Origin: Sipunculus nudus
Lineage: Eukaryota > Annelida > Sipuncula > Golfingiida > Sipunculidae
Length of the DNA stretch: 64,000 nucleotides
Assembly (NCBI GenBank): GCA_026874595.1
Contig: CM049306.1
Location: 90,909,642-90,973,641, forward strand
Direction of reading: 5' to 3'
This document shows positions 49,226 through 59,881 of this stretch, piece after piece (the stretch's first letter is position 1; each line of letters starts with the position of its first letter). Below the pieces are notes generated by a model. It was not told where the DNA came from. It saw only the letters and a program-made list of their open reading frames with translations, and did no database searches. The position numbers and the translations under genes were made by a program.

Positions 49226-50160
49226 GCTATACATGTGCATGAGGTCTGGATCTCATATCGTAATATGTCAAACAATGATTATCTGAAAACAAAACTAAAC
49301 CATATTGTTTAAGTATATGCTTGAAGTATATGCTTTCATGTTATCCCTAGGTTTACAAATCAATGTTTTTTCAGTTACACTATGGATTTTCAGTCATTCC
49401 TATATTGACTAGTTTAAAGTATTGCAAGATTTATAGCTCTATTATAGTGTGTACCCTTGTACTGACACATTTCTACTTGTCAACTTTGCCTACATTCAGT
49501 TGATATGGTTGTCACTCCATGTTTACACGATTCCAGACTGTCTTAGGTGGGGAACGGCACATTCACGTTAACAACTGGAAGTGAAAAGAAAGTTTTTGAA
49601 ACACTGTTATTTCAAGAAAAAATCAAGTACAGGTAAAGCGGTATGCTCACTCGGTCATATGCTTGGAGCATGACAAGCTCTTCCTCTCCATTTGCCATGA
49701 AAGAAATGTTCCAGAAGCTTAAGTGAAGCGGCCCAATGATTTATCAAAAGAGCTTTCCATTAACACAGGGTTCCATTCCGTTCAGAATGAGCCAGTAGAA
49801 AATATCACGAGTAGCAGTTTCTGCAAATCGTTTATGGTTAAAGATACACTTTGCAAGACTCTTTTAAATAAGTCAATCACGGACTTCCAGAGCCTGGTTC
49901 AGCTCAATCATACGCGGTGTCCATTGTTCTGATGCAGTAATATTTCGTTTGACAAAACGTGTCCGATTTGTTATCTGCATGGTCCATAACCCGAATGCGA
50001 TATGTTGTTATTAGAAAATTTGCACCGGTTTTTGAACCCCGTTGCAAAGGTTGATGGCAATGGAAATGACGAGAAAATATGAAACCTTCCAGCTTAAAAT
50101 TGGGATGCCTTAATTTTCAAGGAAGAAACGTCGTTTGAATGATAACTGCAACTTCATTTA
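48911..50160. other. Non-genic DNA with a (TA)n tract
   Basis: (TA)n at 49166-49223; elsewhere unassigned. The frame at 49723-49932 shows no recognisable features. The corresponding DNA is absent from duplicated segment 1. Confidence 0.4.
49166..49223. repeat. (TA)n microsatellite
   Basis: About 29 TA units without interruption. Confidence 0.95.
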
Positions 50161-51533
50161 TTAAATATTTTTCATGAAAATCACAAGGAAAATCAATTGT
50201 GGTTCATGAAAACGATCCATTCTTTGCTCCACATTTTGATACGGATGGGTGTCTCCAGTTGAGGACTCATTGTATCTATGTGTCAAGAAACAACAGAACA
50301 AAAATATAATAAAAATCGTAGCTAGAGATGAACAAAGGGTTATCAATAATATTACCTGTGTAGAATCTGTATGGCTTTCTTTCGCACTGACATCCTTAGT
50401 ATTGTTCCAATATATATACTGTGAACTGGTTCCCATTGCATTGGTTACCAGGCAGGTGAAGTTTCCGGCTTGGTTAGGCTCAATAGTTATTGTTCTTATG
50501 ACAGGTGAAGCGATAAGAATATCCGTGGATATCTCTCCGTCTGGACCATAAAACCGAAGATGATTTATCCTGGGAACCCCATTAGCTGAACATTTAAGTT
50601 TACCGTTTTTTTTTAAGAATAATACATTAGGTATTTGACAGCTCGGCAACTGATCATATTCTTCCCAAAACCCTTCAGAAGGAGTACAGAAGTCACTTAC
50701 ACCGGCCTTTATAAACCATCGGTAATGATAAGAACAGTTTGCCTCACTTTTTCCTTTCATCCTTGCTGACACAGATCTGCTGCACGATAATTCTATACCA
50801 TTAGTGGTTCTATAAACCCTGAAGAAAGATTCTATTTTACAGTCACAAGAAATACCATTACCCGCTAAAGACATCATAAGAGGCGTTGAAGCAGCTTGTG
50901 GAAAGGGCGTAGGCAATACTACTTTATTTTAGCGAAGATCAAGCCACTGTAAACCACCCGGGTAATTGTTCCACACTACCTTGCTGATGAGATTGTTCTT
51001 TAAAACGAGAAACCTCAGCTGCCTCAGGCTGGTGAAACACTCCATTCTCAGCGATTTCAGTTTGTTATAAGCCAGATTTAGTCCTGTAAGTTTATATAAT
51101 TTGTTGACGCTTTTTGGACTTCGAATATTCCGTTATTTTCCAAAATTAGGTTTTCTAGGCATCTCATATAAGGGAATGAATAATCTTTTATTTCTCCCAG
51201 TCTATTGTGTGAGAGAAACAAAGACCTCAGTTTCTGGTGATGGATACTCGGAAAATTGTTGATTTTATTGTTAGAAAGGTCCATGGTTAAAACATTTGGG
51301 AAGAAATGGAAAGCTGCATCTAAAGAAACTAACATGTTTATCGTCATGTTAATGTCTATCACCGCGTGTAAAGGTGTTGTCAAAGGATACACAGACAATC
51401 CTCGTTCGGCACAATCAATATGAGTAGTGTTTAAACATGTACAATTAGGAATAACACACCTGTTTACGAAATCATCTTCAACACAAAAGACTAACCAGCA
51501 TAAAAGAGGCCAATATCCAGAGAGAAAATTCAT
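50161..51533 (-). pseudogene. LRR-Ig receptor pseudogene, nearly full length
   Basis: Starts MNFLSGYWPLLCW; N-cap CVIPNCTCLNTTHIDC; LRRs; then a one-base frame change near 51090-51105 after EVQKAS. In the new frame LRRs continue to LDLR, followed by TAA where paralogues have Tyr or Asn. The C-cap (ISCDCKIESFFRVYR), Ig-like domain (CSANGVP...GNFTCLVTNAMGTSS), TM helix (LLITLCSSLATIFIIFLFCC) and tail (THPYQNVEQ, ending PQLIFLVIFMKNI) are all intact. Two lesions in about 457 codons. The frame change is shared with the 20-kb copy; the TAA is private. Confidence 0.85.
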
Positions 51534-53779
51534 GTTTGATCTGCACCACTCACCAACGTGCCTTGTAGCTTTTATGTGTTTTAAATGTTTTCTCTCCGAA
51601 AAAAAAGTGTATATAACGCTTTTTTGCTAATTATATAATTATGAACACTTAAAGAAATTGGATAAGCGTTTTGAGCACGATACATTTTATAACCCAATTA
51701 CGATAAGTATATAATACGGACCTCATGTGACACATAAATATTATTCATGTGCATAACATGCCTTCCGCGTAATGTTGGTTAAACTTCCTTTAAGATAAGG
51801 ACATGCTTGTCCTCTCAAATAACCATTTAAACCCGCTGTTGTACTTTTACTTTTGTTTTTAGTAAATAAGTCAAATTATATCCCTTGTTCCGTCGTCTGT
51901 AAGGTAATTTCATGGCATATCATATGTAACATTGGCACAACATATTTACACGTCTTTCTACAGATAACAAGAAACTTATGGGTCATATTAACACGTTTAT
52001 TAACTTATTAACGCTTCATGCTAGAGATAAAAGAAGACGTGTACAGCCATAATGACCCGACCGTTATTACACATGTATGGTGGGAAACGTAAATGGACCA
52101 AGTTCATCAAGATGACTCCCGTTTTATACTTAAAGGCATTGTTGTGTGCGCCGAGTTTTCTTCCAAACAATTATGATTGATGATAAAGCTTAGTGTTCAC
52201 CAGTGTTTCAATTGTCTTAGCCATTAGCAGGTTTAGTTTCCAATGTCTGTTGACTGTGGAGAAAATTTTGTAAGGAATGTTTTTAAAGGAAATGTCCATG
52301 GCCCGTGGGTGGTACTGTCTATTGAATGGGGACAAAGGTAGCCATACGATAAGAATGATATATTATTATTGAGCCTTCTGGATTTCAAGTTTTTAAAATG
52401 CAGAGCTCATAACCTGTCGTTAAGACATTAGAGCAAATCTCTTTTATGCCTTTATGCCACTGAAGCACCTTCAGCTCCCAAGTCCAACTCTTTAAATTAA
52501 TAGGCCACGCCCTGTTATATGTAAACGCCCTTGGTCCCTGGGATCCTGTATTAGGAGTAACCTATAATCAAGTTGTCATATCACCTGTGGTCAGGACTCG
52601 GCTATATCGCTCAAGTAATTTAGTAATTCTGACATAATGTCTTTCACACTGTCATTCTTAAAGTAATTCAATTTCTTTCGTGTAATGCCTTAATATTTCC
52701 TGTGGATGATACTATTTCTTATTTCCCTTCATCCCCCCCTTCCCGATCATATAACCTAAAAGAATATGATATACAAAATTAATTAAAATGCAGAAAAGAG
52801 GTCTCCCTTTCTTTGTCATAACCCATTGCTGCCTTGGCTGTGTACAACGAGGAAATTACAATTAGATTACTAATTGTTTTATGTGAAAATGCCTCTTATC
52901 CTAGATCCTATAAGATCAATCCACTTTGGTATTTATTTCAAAATCACTTAAATAAAAATTTCTGTAATTTTGACTTTAAATATAATTTCAGGCGCAATGG
53001 AAACTTTAGACATTGAAGGTATATAACTTGGGGGTTTACTCATGACCTATACACATGATGTATTTAAAGATGCGGGTTGTTAACACAAGTGAATAGAAAG
53101 TGGAGTCTCTTCATGGATGATTGCTGGCTGATTGATGAAAGTTCAGAATATTTACTGGATCATCAAAACAAATCGCAAGTAAATGAAACACAGATTTAGA
53201 GACTCGATCTATTATTTTAAACGCTTTAACGAACAAATCTGATTTTAACAAGAAGCAAACTTCATAACTTCATATTGATCAATTCACCAACAAATTACTC
53301 GGACGTCACCATTCCAACAACCTCTGTATGTAACAGCATATTGAATTCTTGTTCAATTACGCCATTAGCCTCTTTATACATTTATAAACATTCGTACAGT
53401 TAAAGTAAGAAAACATCCTATCGAAATTAAACTGACTAATCACTGAGAAAAATAAGGACACAAAAGTCCATTTAATTTCAATTGAATTTTAATTTATTTG
53501 TCTGAACCATTTTATTCTGTGGTTGTTTCAAATATGACCATATTCATACTGTATAGCAGCTCCGGAGAATTTTCGGATAAGTCATGTACAACACAGACAA
53601 CTTCAGCTCAATGGGCTCTGTCTACTTTAAGAATCACGTGTCCACAATAATTTTTATCGACTGACTGAGCACTGCTCCTAGTTAGACTCCTTGTGTAGGT
53701 GTTGTTCCTTAACCCCGGCTCACCGAATAGTCACCAATGAAAGAATTGTGCAGAAAGAATTGTGGGAATTATTTCTTTT
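51534..53779. repeat. Duplicated segment 2, right part
   Basis: Homologous to 21632-23624, including the tRNA-like stretch at about 52395-52520. The minus-strand TATATAC near 51610 may be a TATA relic of the pseudogene. No gene. Confidence 0.5.
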
Positions 53780-54901
53780 GTTTATCTCGACTTGCTGTCC
53801 GTTGAATGTAACTGCTCCGTATAGTTCCTGAGAACATTCTTTGTACTGGTTCCTATTGTATTTGAAACTAAACAAGTGAAGTTCTCATTCGCATCGGGCC
53901 TTAACGGTTATTGTTGTGCTGAAGAAGGACGACTTCGAAATGTCAGACTACAATTCTCCATGGACACTTTACACGCTTTTTCTAACTCCTTTAGGAACAC
54001 CGATATCCGAACACCTCAATAATCCCTTTGTTTGTATGAAAGAAATATTCGGCATCTGACAGCTTGGAAGTTGATCATATTTATTCCAAAACGTTTTAGA
54101 CGATGGTGTACAGCTTCCACCAATGTCGGCTTTCATGAACGATTCATAACGATACGTGAAATATGTCACTGTTTCTCCTTTCATCGCGGATGGGTTTGAT
54201 TTACTGCGCCATTTTAAATTTCTGTTAAGCCTCAGAAAAGATTTAACTTTACATACACAAGTAATATCTTTACCGGCTAAAGACATCATAAGAGGTGCTG
54301 AAGCATCCTGAGAAAACTGGATTGATCATGCCACTGTAACACACATTGATAATTGTTCCACATCACTTTGCTGATAAGATTTGTCTCGACAACTAGGAAT
54401 CCCAGCCGTGTCAGATGAGAGAAACACCTCATGTCAAGGGACGTCAGTTGATTGTGAGCCAGGTTCAGGCCTTAAAGTTTAGGCATTTTTTTAAAAGATA
54501 ATTTTGCAATTTCAGATATCTCGTTATTTTCAACAATCAAATTTTCTAGATTCGGCATATAAGGAACTGAGACATCTTTTGTTCTCCCCAGCCGGTTGTG
54601 TGACAAATGCAATAATGTTAGCGTCTGGTGAGGGATACCCGGATGTCAACGTTCATCACTGAGGCCTTTGGGAAGAATTGGAAAGCTCCATCTAAAGACC
54701 TGAATGTATTAAACGTTACATTAATGTGTATCACTGAGTCTAAAATTTCTATAAAGGGGTAGATCCTTATTCTGTACAGTCAATGACAATATTGTTGAGA
54801 CACCTGCAACTAGGAATGACACACCCTTTTACAAGTTTTTTTTGCAAGGTTATGTACACACCACCACACCATTATTACATGTTAACTCCGACGAAATCCA
54901 T
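53780..54901 (-). pseudogene. LRR-Ig receptor pseudogene lacking TM and tail
   Basis: Starts MDFVGV and hits stops within the signal peptide. N-cap relic (CVIPSC, CLNNIVIDC), LRR relics, then an open stretch 54289-53969 (SLAGKDITCVCKVKSFLRLNRN, SFMKADIGGSCTPS, CQMPNISF) and an Ig end in another frame (ENFTCLVSNTIGTSTK) near 53890-53840. No TM helix follows. Partner of the copy at 23625-24490. Confidence 0.8.
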
Positions 54902-55642
54902 GCCCGATTTGTAACATTGTGAAAGTTTCTAGTGTCCATTGGCAATTTCAAAATGCTTTGTTTGTTACCTCTTTGGTACGAGACAATGTATAGTTGTTGT
55001 GTTATAGACAGGGAGCCAGGTTAATAACATACAGTAGCCGTGGTAATTTCTGTTATAAAAATAATCGAGAACCAGCCATTACAATATCTTTTATGAGCCT
55101 CTACATATTAATGCATTATAAATATAATAAACGAACCATCATTGTGAAGATATTTTCGAATTAACTTCCTGATGGAGGAACAGCAGGTATATTTGTTATA
55201 TATTTATCAACCAATTTATAGTCATAATTGTCAGAAATTATAAAATATATCCTTTTTCCCTGGTACCAATGATGTACTGTGTGAGAATGTCTTTCGGTTA
55301 TTATAGATAAACACATTCATGTCCATGTGAAACCAATGATATACTTTTGAAATGATCTTTTATCACAGGCATACATTTGTTACAAATGTACATTTTGTCC
55401 ATGACTGGGTGTTTCAGGTGTCTTTTTTAATTGTGTGCAGTTGTCTTGCATGTGTCTGTGTAGCGCTAGCATTGTCCGTTGCCATGGGAGACGCGCGAGC
55501 TGGGCCGGCCCACGTATGGGGTCTGACGTGTAGAAACACAACGCTAATGCTGATCTGGAACTTTCTGGGCAGGTCGCGCTCTTGTAATGTTCTTTGGGCG
55601 GGTGTATTATGTTTTGTTGGGTTATTTCGATTGTTCGTGAAA
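54902..55642. other. Non-genic DNA left of the LINE
   Basis: 54902-55122 matches 24491-24715; the duplication ends about there. The remainder, including a plus-strand frame at 55352-55645, has no recognised family. Confidence 0.4.
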
Positions 55643-55866
55643 TAGAAGTTTCTAGATTTTTTTTTCTGATGAAAAGTTATAAATAGGGGCTGTGTTTTAG
55701 AGAGGAGAGAGATTATACAGGCGACATCATTTATAACATTATATCTATCTACATTTTTTTAAATATGACATTCTGTTTTTACTAGGTGACCTAACCTGGT
55801 TATCAAACATTCAAACTGCGGTTACCTGATACATTACCATGAAATGTCTGTTTATATGAAGTACAT
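55643..55866. repeat. Left copy of the 224-bp target-site duplication
   Basis: Read against 63767-63990, every base appears the same at a constant offset of 8124, including a run of nine T. It starts tagaagtttctaga and ends tatgaagtacat, and is a copy of repeat T (see 30515-30700). Confidence 0.9.
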
Positions 55867-55919
55867 TTTTTTTTTTTTTTTAAGCGCAATACTTTTTTTT
55901 TTTTTTTTTTTATTGCACT
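55867..55919 (-). other. Poly(A) tail and 3'-terminal hairpin of the LINE
   Basis: On the minus strand the element ends AGTGCAATA, 18-19 A, GTATTGCGCTT, then 15 A next to the target duplication. AGTGCAATA (55919-55911) can pair with TATTGCGCT (55891-55883) over 9 bp, with one G-U pair in RNA and the A run as loop. Confidence 0.6.
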
Positions 55920-56070
55920 CCACAAAATATACATCAAATGTACATATAACACATTATACCAAAACAGAAACAATACATTATAAGAGTATTTTAGACACAA
56001 CTGCTTTATGGACGATTCTAAGTTCATCAAATGACTGGGATACTAAAACATGTAAAACACTAAACCACCC

Positions 56071-59000
56071 CTAGCTTATCATTTCATGATTTTTTAAATA
56101 CATTGACCATCGTTTTCTAAAACTTTCTAATTTCTTATTCTTTTCCGCTACTTTGTATTTAATTCTTACATATTCATATAAAAAATTTCTAAATCCTTGT
56201 ATGTTAGGCTTCTGATTATTAATTCTACACTGGTCAATATATCTTTTAGCCTGGATTATAATTACATTATACATATCACTTTCATCAATAGAGCCATAAA
56301 AAACAACTAACTTCTCTAATCTTAATTCTATTAGCTGGTCAGTACACCAAGTCTTCAAATCCATCCAAAATTTTTTAGTTAGTCTACATTCCCAAAATAA
56401 ATGGTTAATTGATTCTACCTCACCCTTACAAAACGTACAATAATCAAAATCCTGAATTTTCCATTTCATAAGCCAATAATTGTTCACTAATATATTATTG
56501 AGAAATTTATATTGAAATATCTTCGATCTTGTATCATACAGTACTCTGTGAGGAAGTGTATAGATACTAGTGTAATCATCTGGTGTGTTTATTATATATT
56601 TTGATATCTTTGGCTTGGTGGGTTGTACAGAACATATCTTATTTCTTAATACCTGGTAAATTTTATGTGATTTCAATTTATTCAATGGTACAACAGTTTC
56701 TTGAATTTTAACATGTAAATTATGTGCTATACAATCTTTAGATTCCTTATCATCTTCAAACTCAATCATATTAATTTGATCTGTAACTGCCTTGCATTGT
56801 TTCATTACTAATGTTATTAAAACATACCAGTCAATAAAATAAATGCTACTTAACCCTTTGGATTTCCAGTATTCAAAAGACAGAACATGGTTCTGTACAT
56901 CAAATAAATCTTGAACCTTTTGCATTCCCACTTTATAGAAATGTTCCCAATAGAATGTTTTCTGATTAAATACAAAGTGCTTATTATGCCATAGATATTA
57001 TTCTTTTAAATTTACCTCTGCATAATAGTCTAGCTTTAAAAAGTACCAGCTCTGCATCACCTCTCTGTAAAATTCATTTAATTTTTCTAAGGCTAATAAC
57101 TTGGGTTTGTAGTTGCAGTTAAATAGTAAGTGAATATCACTACATATTTTCTTTAAGTTGTAAATCCATAATGCTTTCCAGGGGCCATATTCACACTGAA
57201 AAAATCTTTTGATCCAACCTATTCTGGAAGCCAAAAAAAGTGACTGCAAATGTGGAACATTCAGACCACCATTTTCTATTTCTTGCACTAGAACAGACCT
57301 TTTTATTTTCTCTTTTCCACCATTCCACAGAGAAGAAAATATAATCTTATTTAGTCTATTTACATATTTCTCTGATATTTTATTATTACTGAAATAATAA
57401 TTAAATTTAGATATTATATATGTTTTTATAATTTGAATTTTCCCTTGCAATGTCAGATTTCTTTGTTTCCAAAGCTGTAGAGTATTTTTTGTTTGTTTTA
57501 ATTTATCTTCCAAATTCAGCTCTTCACACTGTTGTTTATCATATGATATATACACTCCAAGAAGTTTGATTGGTTTATCAGGCCAATGAATTCCAAATGG
57601 TTTTAATTTACTATTTTTAGATTTACCTATCCATAAACCTTCTGATTTTTCTAGGTTTAATTTAAGCCCACTGAATTCTCCAAATGAGTTAACCTGTTTT
57701 AAAAAATTGCTGCCTGATGTCTTATCTGAAAGAATTGCAATTGTATCATCAGCATATTGTAAAAGTTTAACTTGTTCCTGCCCTATTCTAATTCCTTTAA
57801 TGGCTGGATCATTCCTTATTCTGATAGCTAAAATTTCGATGGCTAATATAAAAAGATAGGGGGACATAAGGTCCCCTTGTCGGACTCCTCTTTCCACTTT
57901 AAAATAACCAGAGGTTGTGCCATAATTAATTATGCAGCTGCTTATATCATTATATAAAAGCTTTATCCAACGTATAAAGGTCTCTGAAGTTTTAAATTTT
58001 TTTAGTGTGGCTAACATGAAAGTCCATTCTAAAGAATCAAAAGCTTTTTCCATGTCTAATGCAATAATCATACCGGGTATTCTTTTATCTTTCGTATATT
58101 CAAGCAAATCTTGAACAAACCTAATATTTTCACCGATAAATCGATTTTTCACATAACCAGTCTGATTAGAGTGTATTATTTTAGGTAGGAGCTTTGAAAG
58201 TCTAATAGAAAGTGTTTTAGCCAAAATTTTATAGTCTGTATTTAAAAGTGATATAGGTCGCCAGTTTTTTTAACAAAGTACGGTCTTTATTTTTATCTAA
58301 TAGAGTGATTACTGCTTGCCTCTGGGAGGTGGAGAGTTTACCCTCCTCAAACGATTTATTAAAAGATCTGACTAATAAGGGACCAACTTGTGGCCAAAAT
58401 TTCAAATAGAATTCGATAGGCAGACCATCATTTCCTGGGCTCTTATTATTTTTAAATGATTTTACTGTATTATACAATTCCTCTGTTGTTAATGGTTCAC
58501 ACAAAAAGTTATTATCTTCTTGTGATAGAAATGGGGTATTTATATCTGATAAATATTTTTCGATCTGTTCAAGTGACTTACTGTGATTTGATGAATACAA
58601 TTTGCAATAAAATTCTTTTTCCAAACAAAGTATTTCATTTGGAATTATAGTATATTCTCCATTATCCTTTCTTAGTTTTCTCACCCATTTTCTGACTGCA
58701 TTATATTTTTCTAAATTATAAAAATATTTACTACTTTTTTCTCCTTTTTCAAACCAAGTGACTTTTGATCTCAAAATAAGTCCTTCTGTTTTATAATTAT
58801 CTATCTCTTCCAGTTCTTCTTTTATTTTTTGTATTTTTTCAATAATACTTATTTCTGTCTCTGCATCTGAATTTACCAATTTAGTTTGGAGAATTTTCAA
58901 TTCATCAAGTAAATCATCTTCTCGTGCTTTTGTAAATTTCTTTGCTTCTTTACCCTTTTTGACATATAAATCTCTGAGCTTATACTTAACATACTCCCAT

Positions 59001-59881
59001 ATTTTAATATTATTTGTGTTTTCACAAGATTCATTTGACCATGTATGTGTAGATTCAACTATATGCTTAGTTATTTGGTCCTCACTAAGTAGAAACTTGT
59101 TTAGCTTCCAATTACCTTTACCCCTCTTTGTAGTATATAGAGGGTCTGTACATATAACTAATTTAATAAAAGAATGGTCAGACTTTATATATGGAAATAA
59201 ATCAGCTTTTACGACATAATCTTGAAACTGTTCTGTAATTAGCCAATAGTCTAATCTAGATGATATATTTTCATTTTTAGTTCTCCAAGTATATTCCTTT
59301 TTATATGGATTTCTTGTTCGCCAAATATCCAATAAATTATGCTGATCCATCATATTATTTATAGCTTTCCTTACAGAGTCTTTTAGGCATAGAGCACCAC
59401 CTCTCCTGTCCAACTTTACATTAAGAGCTACATTGAAATCGCCTCCAATGAGAACTACATCATTAAGTGTGACATATTCTTGCAAAATTTTGTTAAGATT
59501 CTTTAAAAAAGAAATTTGATTTGTGGTATAATTAGGAGCATAAACATTAATGATAATATATTGAAGGTTTTCAATTGCCAATTTTATGACTAAAATTCTA
59601 CCATCTATGGAACTGTGTAATAAGCTAACACTATCTACATGTAACTGCTGTCTTAAAAGTACTGCTGTTCCTCGACTATTTGTTGTCCCATGTGAATAGA
59701 ATACCTGTCCACGCCACTCATTCCTCCAAATATTTTCTATATTTTGACAACTATGAGTTTCTTGTAAAAGTAAAACATCACAGTGTTCTTTTTTTGCCCA
59801 CCTGAATACCGACCTTCTTTTTAATCTGTTTTTAAGTCCTCGGACATTTAAACTTAGCAACTTCAAAGTTGTGTCTGACAT
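56071..59881 (-). pseudogene. LINE ORF2: endonuclease, RT, zinc knuckle
   Basis: About 1270 codons. APE endonuclease (1-240): SLNVRG, LLLQETH, INVYAP, GGDFNVAL, SRLDYWL and SDHSF, all catalytic motifs present. RT (about 440-800): NNKSPGNDGLPIEF, ALDMEKAFDSLEW, GVRQGDLMSPYLF, LLQYADDT, LNLEKSE and LLGVYISYD. C-terminal zinc knuckle C-x2-C-x7-H-x4-C in CTFCKGEVESINHLFWEC at about 56447-56394, followed by a basic C-terminus. Two lesions: one extra base in an A run (T7 on the plus strand, 58265-58271) changes the frame just before the RT core, and an in-frame TAA sits at 56998-57000. Everything between is open, so the parent element was probably active. Confidence 0.9.

Noticed and set aside
49095-49286. 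Open frame encoding a long Ile-Tyr repeat
   Set aside because: It is only translation of the (TA)n microsatellite.
50249-50551. Plus-strand frame overlapping the receptor pseudogene (and similar ones at 40372-40683, 20247-20684)
   Set aside because: Antisense shadows of the Ig/TM region of minus-strand receptor copies, conserved only because the sense strand is.
55352-55645. Plus-strand frame of 97 codons left of the LINE
   Set aside because: It has a hydrophobic stretch but no recognised family, no paralogue in the window, and ends at the start of the target repeat.
58456-59219. Plus-strand frames across the LINE ORF2
   Set aside because: Antisense to well-supported endonuclease and RT coding sequence.
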